Below, piece after piece: positions 8,830-16,004 of a DNA stretch of 64,000 nucleotides. Location: the NCBI GenBank assembly GCA_964352625.1, contig CAYGSD010000008.1, forward strand, positions 62,001 to 126,000, written 5' to 3'. Positions within the stretch are counted from its first letter, which is position 1, and every line of letters begins with the position of its first letter. The notes under the pieces are model-generated. The model was not told the origin of the DNA, did no database searches, and saw only the letters and a program-made list of their open reading frames with translations. The stretch is from JAAEPI01 sp964352625. GTDB taxonomy: Bacteria; Bacteroidota; Bacteroidia; Cytophagales; Cyclobacteriaceae. Both the position numbers and the translations under genes were made by a program.

Positions 8830-10104
8830 TTGAAAAAGTTACTTTTTACATGGACGGTTCTGATACTTTCAATGACCTCCTGTGTCCCATTAGGTACAGT
8901 TCCGACAGGTTCAACTACCTCAAAAACACTTGTTTACGACAATCAAAACTATGAGCGATATGTTGGAAATGTGATACTAAACAGTTTCAATCCATTTATC
9001 GAATTGGGTAGTGCACAACCTTTGAATTTAGAGTTTGATCTGCTCACCAATAAATTTGAAAATCTTCAAGCCAAAATCATTCACTGCAACTTTGACTGGA
9101 AACCTTCCAAGCTTATTGAAATGGAATATCTGGATGGATTCAACCGATTTGACCACAAATCATTCGACTATTCGACCAATACTAAGACTCCATACATTCA
9201 GTACTTCTTCGAGCTAAAACGGCCAAAACTCACAGGAAACTACCTTGTCGTTCTGTACCGTCGTGGAAACGAAAACGATGTGCTTTTCTCACGAAGGATT
9301 GTTCTTTACAAAAAGCAAATCGGCGTATCGGGCGAGTTTCGCATTCCTTCGAAAGTGGCTGCAAGACGAACCGATCAACAACTGGATTTTGAAATCAGCT
9401 ACTCGGGCGTGCAAGCGCCAAACCCAAGAGAAAACTTCAAGACGATTATACTGCAAAACAAAGATTGGGATCGTGCGATTGTGAATCTTGAGCCAACAGG
9501 AATGCGAGCGGGTTCTAGCATGCTCGAATGGAGATACTTTGGTGGCGAGACTAATTTTCCCGGGTGGAATCAGTTTCGATGGTTGGACATTCGCACCTTG
9601 AATCTTCGAGGAATAAACGTGGCTAAGATTGAGCGGCTCGCCTCGGAAGTGAAAGTCACGCAATCACTGGAATCCGCACATGGCCGTGACTCCTATCGCC
9701 AGCTGATCAATGACAATAATGGTCGCTACATTCCGGGCAACAGCGACCCGGGTGAGGGATGGTTAGAAGCCGACTATGCAAAGGTTCAGTTCTCATTAAA
9801 GTCCGAAGAAAACTTGGGAGATGTCTATGTGATGGGCCGGTTCAATGACTGGAAGAAGACATCCGAAAATAAGATGCGATACGATAGCGAAAGCCGAGTC
9901 TACTTCACCAACATCCGACTGAAACAGGGATACTATGACTACCGATATGAGCTAGAGTCGAAGGACTTACCTGAGTACGAATTTGAGGGCTCACACTTCC
10001 AGGTAGAAAATGAATACGAAATACTCGTGTATTACCGAGCGCCCGGTAGAATCAACGACGAAGTGGTTGGATACCTCAGTTTGAATAGTGAGGACTTTTA
10101 CTAG
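8830..10104 (+). CDS. Type IX secretion system plug protein (DUF5103)
   Basis: DUF5103 / T9SS plug family. In Flavobacterium johnsoniae the plug seals the periplasmic side of the SprA translocation pore. The N-terminus is a lipoprotein-type signal with a cysteine at residue 18 (LSMTSCVPLG). Family features include YDNQNYERYVGNVILN near the start and the C-terminal EFEGSHFQVENEYEILVYYRAPG. In between are strand-rich segments with VYVMGRFNDWKK, an Ig/E-set-like phrase. Its 424 residues are normal for the family. The start is TTG at 8830, inferred from the signal peptide. No other T9SS gene is adjacent; porX is about 50 kb away in this window. Confidence 0.85.
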   Translation: MKKLLFTWTVLILSMTSCVPLGTVPTGSTTSKTLVYDNQNYERYVGNVILNSFNPFIELGSAQPLNLEFDLLTNKFENLQAKIIHCNFDWKPSKLIEMEYLDGFNRFDHKSFDYSTNTKTPYIQYFFELKRPKLTGNYLVVLYRRGNENDVLFSRRIVLYKKQIGVSGEFRIPSKVAARRTDQQLDFEISYSGVQAPNPRENFKTIILQNKDWDRAIVNLEPTGMRAGSSMLEWRYFGGETNFPGWNQFRWLDIRTLNLRGINVAKIERLASEVKVTQSLESAHGRDSYRQLINDNNGRYIPGNSDPGEGWLEADYAKVQFSLKSEENLGDVYVMGRFNDWKKTSENKMRYDSESRVYFTNIRLKQGYYDYRYELESKDLPEYEFEGSHFQVENEYEILVYYRAPGRINDEVVGYLSLNSEDFY

Positions 10105-10106
10105 AA

Positions 10107-10141
10107 CAATGAGCAATAACCAATAACCAATAACCAATCCC
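10107..10141. repeat. Heptanucleotide tandem repeat (unit caataac)
   Basis: Three perfect consecutive copies of CAATAAC (10114-10134), flanked on each side by a degenerate copy. It fills the 40-base gap between the convergent plug and ychF genes. A period-7 repeat of different sequence occurs at 32475-32502, also between convergent genes. Confidence 0.85.
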
Positions 10142-10144
10142 TAA

Positions 10145-11242
10145 CTAGACATTGAACCTAAAGTGCATGATGTCTCCATCTTTCACAACATATTCTTTTC
10201 CCTCTATGGCCAGTTTTCCAGCCTCTTTACAACCATGCTCCGTTTTGTACTGCTCGTAATCGGCCAGCTTGATCACTTCCGCTTTGATAAATCCCTTCTC
10301 AAAATCCGTATGAATAACTCCGGCGGCTTGAGGAGCCTTCCATCCTTTCTTGATGGTCCATGCTCGCACCTCAGTGACACCAGCCGTGAAATAAGTGATA
10401 AGGTCAAGCAGTGAGTATGCCGACTTGATGAGCTTGCTAAGGCCGGATTCTTTCAGTCCATATTCGTCCAAGAACATTTCCTTCTCCTCCTGATCTTCCA
10501 GCTCCGCTATCTGCGCCTCGATGGAAGCAGAAACAATGACCAAATTAGCTCCTTCTTCCTGTGCTATTTTTTCTATTTCCTTGCTCCATTGGTTACCGGT
10601 GGTCACGGATTCCTCTTCTACATTAGCCACATAAATGATCGGCTTCTCGGTAAGTAGCTGAAGGTCTCGAATGGCCTCCCTGCTTTCCGGTTCCATTTCG
10701 AGCGCTCTGGCGTTCTTTCCTTGCTCTAAGTGCGCTTTGAATTTCAATAAGATTTCGTACTCCCTTTTGGCCTTGGCGTCCCCAGATTTACCCAGTTTCT
10801 CCACCCGCTGAATCTTCTTTTCTACAGATTCCAAATCCTTCAGCTGCAATTCGGTATCAATGATTTCTTTGTCTGAAGTAGGGTTTACCCGACCCGCCAC
10901 GTGCACAATATTGTCGTCATCGAAGCAGCGCACGACATGGATGATGGCATCAACTTCTCTGATATTGGCCAAGAATTTATTACCAAGACCTTCACCCTTG
11001 CTAGCTCCTTCTACCAGACCGGCAATGTCAACAAATTCAATAACTGCAGGAATGACTTTTTCTGGAGAAACCAGACCTTCCAAAATGCCAAGGCGCTCAT
11101 CTGGCACAGTAATGACCCCCACGTTTGGTTCAATGGTGCAGAATGGGAAATTGGCCGCCTCAGCTTTGGCGTTAGAAAGAGCATTGAAAAGAGTGGACTT
11201 ACCTACGTTTGGCAACCCGACGATTCCACATTGAAGACCCAT
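10145..11242 (-). CDS. ychF: Redox-regulated ATPase YchF (Obg family)
   Basis: Universally conserved P-loop ATPase that associates with ribosomes. The start is placed at 11242, giving MGLQCGIVGLPNVGKS with the Walker A/G1 at residues 9-16. Earlier in-frame codons add only a basic, non-conserved tail. G3 is DIAGLVEGAS. The G4 motif is altered to NVEE, which gives YchF its preference for ATP over GTP. A helical coiled-coil insert follows, then a C-terminal TGS domain ending in YVVKDGDIMHFRFNV. The 365 residues match the family. A terminator separates it from the upstream PUR-like gene, so it has its own promoter. Confidence 0.97.
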   Translation of the reverse strand: MGLQCGIVGLPNVGKSTLFNALSNAKAEAANFPFCTIEPNVGVITVPDERLGILEGLVSPEKVIPAVIEFVDIAGLVEGASKGEGLGNKFLANIREVDAIIHVVRCFDDDNIVHVAGRVNPTSDKEIIDTELQLKDLESVEKKIQRVEKLGKSGDAKAKREYEILLKFKAHLEQGKNARALEMEPESREAIRDLQLLTEKPIIYVANVEEESVTTGNQWSKEIEKIAQEEGANLVIVSASIEAQIAELEDQEEKEMFLDEYGLKESGLSKLIKSAYSLLDLITYFTAGVTEVRAWTIKKGWKAPQAAGVIHTDFEKGFIKAEVIKLADYEQYKTEHGCKEAGKLAIEGKEYVVKDGDIMHFRFNV

Positions 11243-11288
11243 GTTATTAGCTATTTGTGGGGTCTTTTTGTTTCGGTTTCTTGTAAAC

Positions 11289-11315
11289 AAAAAAGCCCCC
11301 GATTATTTCGGGGGC
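11289..11315 (-). terminator. Intrinsic terminator after the PUR-like gene
   Basis: A perfect GC-rich 7-bp stem (11295-11301 with 11309-11315), followed on the minus strand by six T (complement of 11289-11294). It ends the DUF3276 transcript just before ychF. Confidence 0.85.
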
Positions 11316-11335
11316 GAAGTTCCTAATTTTTTTCT

Positions 11336-11725
11336 TTAATCCCACTTGAGTTCCGAATCTTCGGAAGAAACAGATTCTGCTTCCGGTACGGTTTCAGAAG
11401 AAGCTGACTTTGCTCTTTCTTCTTCTCTTTCCTCACCCATTCTGTCAAACTCCGCGAAATCCACGTCAGGCATAAGCTCATTTTTCACATGATTCACCGT
11501 GTTATTCATCGCCTCCAAGAACTTATTGAAATCCTCTTTGTAGAGAAAAATCTTATGTTTCTCGTAAACGAAACCATCATCTTTAGGTCTTCTCTTGCTC
11601 TCAGTAATAGTCAGGTAGTAATCATTCCCTCGCGTCGCTTTCACATCAAAAAAATAGGTTCTCTTGCCTGCACGCACTCGCTCCGAATAAATCTCTTCTC
11701 TGTCTTTGTCGTAATTGTCTTCCAC
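11336..11725 (-). CDS. PUR family DNA/RNA-binding protein (DUF3276)
   Basis: Small PUR-domain protein. The fold binds single-stranded DNA or RNA, and bacterial relatives such as Borrelia BpuR act as nucleic-acid-binding regulators. The core RVRAGKRTYFFDVKATRGNDYYLTITESKRR followed by HKIFLYKEDFNKFLEAM is one PUR repeat, from about residue 15 to 95. An acidic, Ser/Glu-rich tail follows (DFAEFDRMGEEREEERAKS and beyond) and is probably disordered. It has 129 residues. Monocistronic: the terminator lies directly downstream. The target and role in this organism are unknown. Confidence 0.85.
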   Translation of the reverse strand: MEDNYDKDREEIYSERVRAGKRTYFFDVKATRGNDYYLTITESKRRPKDDGFVYEKHKIFLYKEDFNKFLEAMNNTVNHVKNELMPDVDFAEFDRMGEEREEERAKSASSETVPEAESVSSEDSELKWD

Positions 11726-11850
11726 TTTCTTCTAGGTTTAGTTCAGCTAATTGTACACAATCTTAAAAAATCTCCGTTTAAATATACCATTTTCTATGAG
11801 TTTCAACATTTTCTGATGATTATTCAAAATCAAGGCTTAACATTGAATTA

Positions 11851-12750
11851 ATGAACATTACCCTGCAGGACATAGCCCAATTCAATCAGCTTGATCTCCT
11901 TGCAAAGCAACTTGTCGATGGCTTTATCACTGGACTCCACAAATCACCTTATCATGGTTTCTCGGTAGAATTTGCGGAGCATAAGCTTTACAATGCCGGG
12001 GAAAGCACGAAACACATTGATTGGAAAGTGTTTGGTAGGACCGATCGATTGTATACGAAAAGGTATGAGGAGGAAACGAACCTGAGGTGCCACTTGCTCA
12101 TTGATCAATCGCCATCTATGTTCTACCCGACCGGATCGCATGACAAGATCAAGTTCGCCGTACTATCAGCTGCCTCAATAGCTCATATGCTTATCAAGCA
12201 AAGAGATGCCGTTGGTGTGACAATGTTCTCAGACAAAATTGATTTTCAGAGCGAACAAAAGTCGACCAGCTCCCATTTGCACAGGCTGCTACAAACGATG
12301 GGTGAAGCACTCGAAAGTCCGGCAAGAGGTAATACGGATATCACCACCGTATTGCATGAAATCGCCGAGAAAGCACATAAGCGATCATTGATCGTGTTGT
12401 TTACCGATATGTTTCAGCAGGGTGCATCAGAAGACTTGTACTCCGCGTTGCAGCATTTGAAGCATAACCTGAATGAGGTCATTGTTTTCCACGTTTCGGA
12501 TTACTCCACTGAGTTAGAGTTTGAATTCGCTGATCGGCCAACCAAGTTTGTGGATTTGGAAACTGGCCAGACGATTAAGCTAAATCCTTATTCGATCAAA
12601 CAGGAATACAAAAATGAAATGGCGAAATTCTACAAAGAGATCAAGCTACGATGCGGTATGCTAAAGGTTGATTTCGTGGAAGTAAACACAGCCGACCCTT
12701 TTGACAAAGTGCTTGGGTCTTTTTTGATCAAGAGAAAGAAGATGAGATAG
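11851..12750 (+). CDS. DUF58 domain-containing protein (von Willebrand A-like)
   Basis: Cytoplasmic DUF58 protein with a vWA-like fold. Such proteins usually accompany MoxR AAA+ ATPases in metal-dependent chaperone or assembly systems. The DUF58 hallmark IDWKVFGRTDRLYTKRYEEE lies at residues 56-75. A MIDAS-like DxSxS motif is present in LLIDQSPSM (about 87-95), with the expected later TDMF segment. Length 299. No moxR or Bat-type gene is beside it here, so the partner must be elsewhere. It stands alone on the plus strand; the next gene is convergent and only 1 base away. Confidence 0.88.
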   Translation: MNITLQDIAQFNQLDLLAKQLVDGFITGLHKSPYHGFSVEFAEHKLYNAGESTKHIDWKVFGRTDRLYTKRYEEETNLRCHLLIDQSPSMFYPTGSHDKIKFAVLSAASIAHMLIKQRDAVGVTMFSDKIDFQSEQKSTSSHLHRLLQTMGEALESPARGNTDITTVLHEIAEKAHKRSLIVLFTDMFQQGASEDLYSALQHLKHNLNEVIVFHVSDYSTELEFEFADRPTKFVDLETGQTIKLNPYSIKQEYKNEMAKFYKEIKLRCGMLKVDFVEVNTADPFDKVLGSFLIKRKKMR

Positions 12751-12751
12751 T

Positions 12752-13042
12752 CTATAATACCCAACCCTTAAGTAGCAATAAAACACTGCAGATTATCGTA
12801 ATCGTGAAACTTACTCGCATAAGCAGACCCATGAACATCAAATGTTTCTTGGAATCTTCATCCGATTCTTGATCTGCTAGCCTATTGAATCGATCAATAT
12901 CCACAGATTGATCATGAACATCCCACCATCGGCTTCCCTCACCACTTTTCGATCCCTGCTCTCGTATCCAAAAGAACATTAGGCCAAAAAAACCAGTACT
13001 GATTATTAAAATGATTTTAACTATGATCCAAAAGATGGGCAC
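12752..13042 (-). CDS. Small two-span membrane protein of unknown function
   Basis: Not recognised. A 96-residue protein with a hydrophobic segment at each end (about residues 3-26 and 70-94). A polar middle carries RWWDVHDQSVDIDRFNRLADQESDED. Both termini are predicted on the same side of the membrane. It begins 3 bases after the ferredoxin stop on the same strand, so the two are probably cotranscribed. It could be a membrane partner of the ferredoxin, but that rests on position only. Confidence 0.65.
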   Translation of the reverse strand: MPIFWIIVKIILIISTGFFGLMFFWIREQGSKSGEGSRWWDVHDQSVDIDRFNRLADQESDEDSKKHLMFMGLLMRVSFTITIICSVLLLLKGWVL

Positions 13043-13045
13043 AAC

Positions 13046-13390
13046 TCAAAGGTGCATCCACTCCTTCTTGGCCGTGAGCTCCTCTACGGTCTCTTCATAA
13101 TCAGGATCAGGCACGCAGCAGTCCACTGGGCAAACGGCGGCACACTGTGGTTCCTCGTGGAAACCTGTACACTCGGTGCACTTTCCAGGAACGATGTAGT
13201 AGAATTCGTCAGAAACTGGCTCTTGATCTTCTTTGGCGTCCACAGTCGATCCATCCTCCATTTCCACCTCAGTGAGATCCGTTCCGTCGGACCATTTCCA
13301 CTCTACACCACCTTCATATATCGCAGTATTCGGGCACTCCGGTTCGCAAGCTCCGCAGTTAATACATTCATCCGTGATTATTATCGCCAT
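13046..13390 (-). CDS. 4Fe-4S dicluster ferredoxin
   Basis: Soluble electron carrier with two [4Fe-4S] clusters. The start at 13390 gives MAIIITDECINCGACEPECPN, with the first CxxCxxCxxxCP set at residues 9-20. The second set is CTECTGFHEEPQCAAVCPVDCC, split by a short insert, as in Bacteroidota dicluster ferredoxins. The loop between clusters is acidic. It has 114 residues. It is divergent from the acyl-CoA reductase gene (75 bases between starts) and followed closely by a small membrane protein gene. Confidence 0.92.
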   Translation of the reverse strand: MAIIITDECINCGACEPECPNTAIYEGGVEWKWSDGTDLTEVEMEDGSTVDAKEDQEPVSDEFYYIVPGKCTECTGFHEEPQCAAVCPVDCCVPDPDYEETVEELTAKKEWMHL

Positions 13391-13464
13391 TATCCCGTCC
13401 TTTAATTGAGTCGCAAAGCTATTAACCAATAAGTTTGCAGCAAAAGTTTCAGCCAAAACAAAAA

Positions 13465-14472
13465 ATGAATCTAGCCGACAGATTAAGTGCTTTTTCCAAA
13501 CTCGGAGATAAAATTAGAAGCCTTTCGGATTCTGAAATTGACAGTCTTGCCTCCTCTGCCAAAGCTCAAAATGCGTGGTTTAGTGCAACGAGTGTGACTC
13601 AAGCCTTCTCTGGCATTGCTTCCATGTTGGAAAAAGACAAGTTGGAAAAATGGTCGAATAACTATGATCTGAATCCTGATGTCCCAAAGATTGTGGGGAT
13701 TATCATGGCCGGCAACATTCCCTTGGTCGGCTTTCATGATCTAATGAGCGTGCTGATTTCGGGTCACTTAGCTGCCGTAAAAATGAGTTCTCAGGATTCG
13801 TTCCTGATCACAAAAGTCATTGATTGGCTAGTGGAAATTGAACCCCGATTCAAAAGAAATGTGGACATCCGTCAGAGACTGGAGGAAGTAGATGCCGTGA
13901 TTTGCACAGGAAGTGACAACACCGCACGGTACTTTGAATACTACTTTGGGAAGTACCCAAATGTGATCAGGAAAAACAGAACCTCAATTGCCATTCTCGA
14001 CGGAACAGAGTCAGATGACGAGCTGGCAGAATTAGCCAATGATATTTTCAGCTACTACGGGCTTGGCTGCCGGAATGTCTCCAAGATTTTCACCCCAAAA
14101 GGATACGACCTCACTAAGCTATTCCCGCATTTCGAGGGGCACAAAGACGTCATTCACCACAACAAGTACTGCAACAACTACGAATACCATAAAGCTATTT
14201 TCTTGGTGAACCAAGATCCACACCTTGATACCGGATTCTTATTGATTCGATCAGTTGATGATTTGGTCTCGCCCATTAGTGTACTCTTTCATCAGGAATA
14301 TGAGAGTAGAGAAATACTAAATTCCGTCCTTGAATCCCAGAAAGAAAAAATCCAATGCATTGTAAGCAAGCAGGATATACCTTTCGGCCAAGCCCAATCT
14401 CCCCAACCGTGGGATTACGCTGATGGAGTGGACACTTTGCAATTTTTAGCCAATCTTAAAGAATCAAAATGA
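13465..14472 (+). CDS. Acyl-CoA reductase (LuxC-like)
   Basis: LuxC-type reductase that makes a fatty or short-chain aldehyde from an acyl thioester with NAD(P)H. The ATG at 13465 is preferred to an upstream TTG because MNLADRLSAFSKLGDKIR looks like the family start. The motifs IVGIIMAGNIPLVGFHD and VKMSSQDSFLI belong to the nucleotide-binding part, and YYGLGCRNVSKIF contains the likely catalytic cysteine. About 335 residues. It overlaps the following aldo/keto reductase by 4 bases (ATGA), so the pair could take an acyl group to aldehyde and then alcohol; this coupling is inferred. Confidence 0.85.
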   Translation: MNLADRLSAFSKLGDKIRSLSDSEIDSLASSAKAQNAWFSATSVTQAFSGIASMLEKDKLEKWSNNYDLNPDVPKIVGIIMAGNIPLVGFHDLMSVLISGHLAAVKMSSQDSFLITKVIDWLVEIEPRFKRNVDIRQRLEEVDAVICTGSDNTARYFEYYFGKYPNVIRKNRTSIAILDGTESDDELAELANDIFSYYGLGCRNVSKIFTPKGYDLTKLFPHFEGHKDVIHHNKYCNNYEYHKAIFLVNQDPHLDTGFLLIRSVDDLVSPISVLFHQEYESREILNSVLESQKEKIQCIVSKQDIPFGQAQSPQPWDYADGVDTLQFLANLKESK

Positions 14473-15347
14473 ACAAAATATACCAAGCCCCAGTGATCGT
14501 AGGCTGCATGAAACTAGGCCAATGGGGAGCTAAATTTTCCACCGATGAATTGGAGCGATTCATTGATCAGTGCCTTGATGTGGGTCTGAACGAATTCGAC
14601 CATGCGGACATTTACGGTGCGCACACGACGGAGGCGGAATTTGGTGAAGTGATCAAACGACGACCCGATTTGAAATCAAAGGTGAAGGTCACCACTAAGT
14701 GCGGGATCGCCTATCCAAGTGATTTGAGGGATCACACGATCAAACACTACATCTCTACGTCTTCATATTTAGAAAAGTCCATCGACCTAGCCCTGAAAAA
14801 TCTTCAGCTAGAGCAAATCGATGTTTTCCTGGTTCACCGACCAGACTACCTCATGGATCCTGCTGATATTGCCTCGGCAGTAGACAAAGCCAAGTCATCC
14901 GGAAAAATCAACCACTTCGGCGTTTCCAATTTCCAACCAGATCAGTTTGAATTGCTGAACAAGCACACACCTTTGGCTACCAATCAAATAGAAGTCTCCG
15001 TAAACCATCTCCAGCCCTTCACCGATGGTACGCTGACTCAGCTACAAAAACTTGAAGTGCAACCAAGCGCATGGTCGCCTCTTGCAGGTGGGGTGATCTT
15101 TGGAAGTCAGGATGAACAATCGACGCGCATTAGAGAAACAGCGACCCAACTCGCCGAGAAAAAGAACTGTAAGGTCGATCAGATCCTTCTGGCGTTCGTT
15201 ACGAAGCATCCTTCAGGGATTATCCCCGTTCTGGGTACTTCTAAAATTGACCGGATCGGAGATGCCATAGCCGCTTCGCACATTCAACTTACACATGAAG
15301 AATGGTACGAGCTGTGGACGGCCAGTATCGGAGAGAAAGTAAAATAA
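14469..15347 (+). CDS. Aldo/keto reductase
   Basis: NADPH-dependent aldo/keto reductase with a TIM-barrel fold, of the YdhF-like group. The catalytic tetrad is visible: Asp and Tyr in FDHADIYGAH (residues 43-52), Lys in KVTTKCGIAYP, His in DVFLVHRPDYL. The C-terminal cofactor segment is HPSGIIPVLGTSKIDRIG. It has 292 residues. Translation is probably coupled to the acyl-CoA reductase through the ATGA overlap. The natural substrate is unknown; an aldehyde from the upstream enzyme is a reasonable guess. Confidence 0.92.
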   Translation: MNKIYQAPVIVGCMKLGQWGAKFSTDELERFIDQCLDVGLNEFDHADIYGAHTTEAEFGEVIKRRPDLKSKVKVTTKCGIAYPSDLRDHTIKHYISTSSYLEKSIDLALKNLQLEQIDVFLVHRPDYLMDPADIASAVDKAKSSGKINHFGVSNFQPDQFELLNKHTPLATNQIEVSVNHLQPFTDGTLTQLQKLEVQPSAWSPLAGGVIFGSQDEQSTRIRETATQLAEKKNCKVDQILLAFVTKHPSGIIPVLGTSKIDRIGDAIAASHIQLTHEEWYELWTASIGEKVK

Positions 15348-15349
15348 AA

Positions 15350-15379
15350 GAAGCCTCCCGAATGGTCGGAAGGCTTTGA
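15350..15379 (-). terminator. Intrinsic terminator, mainly for the minus-strand lipoprotein gene
   Basis: A 10-bp stem around a short loop between convergent genes, followed on the minus strand by a T-rich stretch. On the plus strand the stem has one A-C mismatch; on the minus strand it becomes a G-U pair, so it should work better for the minus-strand gene. Confidence 0.65.
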
Positions 15380-15393
15380 ATGAAGGCAAAATC

Positions 15394-15804
15394 TTAATTA
15401 CACTTCCAATCTTTAAGATCGATTTCAAAGGTTGTTAGATCGATCTTGGTAATTTCCTTATATCCATTATGATCTGGCTTATATATCGCACCAGTAGCAA
15501 TGTCAATAACCAAACCGGCTAGCCCCCAATTGAATAAAACGTAACCTATTCCAAATTTCTTGTCAAAATTCCTAACTACATCCTCGCATCCGTCCTTTTT
15601 CAATGTAATGCTCAGATCATTCTTTCGCTTAAAAGTCTTTGTAACTTTCCCAGTACCTATTAACTCTCCTCTCGAATAAATCTTTACAGAAGGATCTCCA
15701 GTTTCGATTGTTGCAGTATAAGAGCTAGTTCTAAACATAGCTGCACAAGATGAAAAGAGAAAGAGTGCGGCCATCAATGTTGTACTTAATACTTGTTTGT
15801 TCAT
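15394..15804 (-). CDS. Hypothetical lipoprotein (PEGA-like)
   Basis: Not firmly recognised. A 136-residue protein with a lipoprotein signal (MAALFLFSSCAAMFR, Cys at about residue 20). The body TATIETGDPSVKIYSRGELIGTGKVTKTF resembles a PEGA or carboxypeptidase-regulatory-like beta fold. A hydrophobic stretch follows (GYVLFNWGLAGLVIDIATGAIY), then a short tail. Similar small lipoproteins with a glycine-rich hydrophobic segment are common in Bacteroidota and unassigned. Monocistronic. Confidence 0.7.
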   Translation of the reverse strand: MNKQVLSTTLMAALFLFSSCAAMFRTSSYTATIETGDPSVKIYSRGELIGTGKVTKTFKRKNDLSITLKKDGCEDVVRNFDKKFGIGYVLFNWGLAGLVIDIATGAIYKPDHNGYKEITKIDLTTFEIDLKDWKCN

Positions 15805-15975
15805 AGTGTTGGTTTTTTAGGTAGCAAAAAAAGAGATTTTCATGAAATTATCAATAACGCAAAACGACATTTTGTAATTAGAATTTTCAGTTAGATAAAA
15901 TTGGTCTCTGGCTAATCCTGAAATCGCAGCATACTATAAAGTGGCCTTAACACTTCCTCCAACCCTTCTTTCTTC

Positions 15976-15983
15976 TATCTTTG
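15976..15983 (+). promoter_or_regulatory. Candidate -7 promoter element for acnB
   Basis: TATCTTTG fits the Bacteroidota -7 consensus TAnnTTTG, 21 bases before the acnB ATG. No convincing -33 TTG is seen at the expected distance, so this is tentative. Confidence 0.35.
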
Positions 15984-16004
15984 TTTACCAAGAAAAATGC
16001 ATAC

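Noticed and set aside
10901..11326. 141-codon plus-strand frame opposite the 5' end of ychF
   Set aside because: Covers the ychF start and a terminator hairpin; ychF is universally conserved, so this is a shadow frame.
12752..13042. Small membrane protein considered a non-coding antisense of the DUF58 region
   Set aside because: It does not overlap the DUF58 gene, has two coherent membrane segments and follows the ferredoxin gene closely, so it is kept as a gene.
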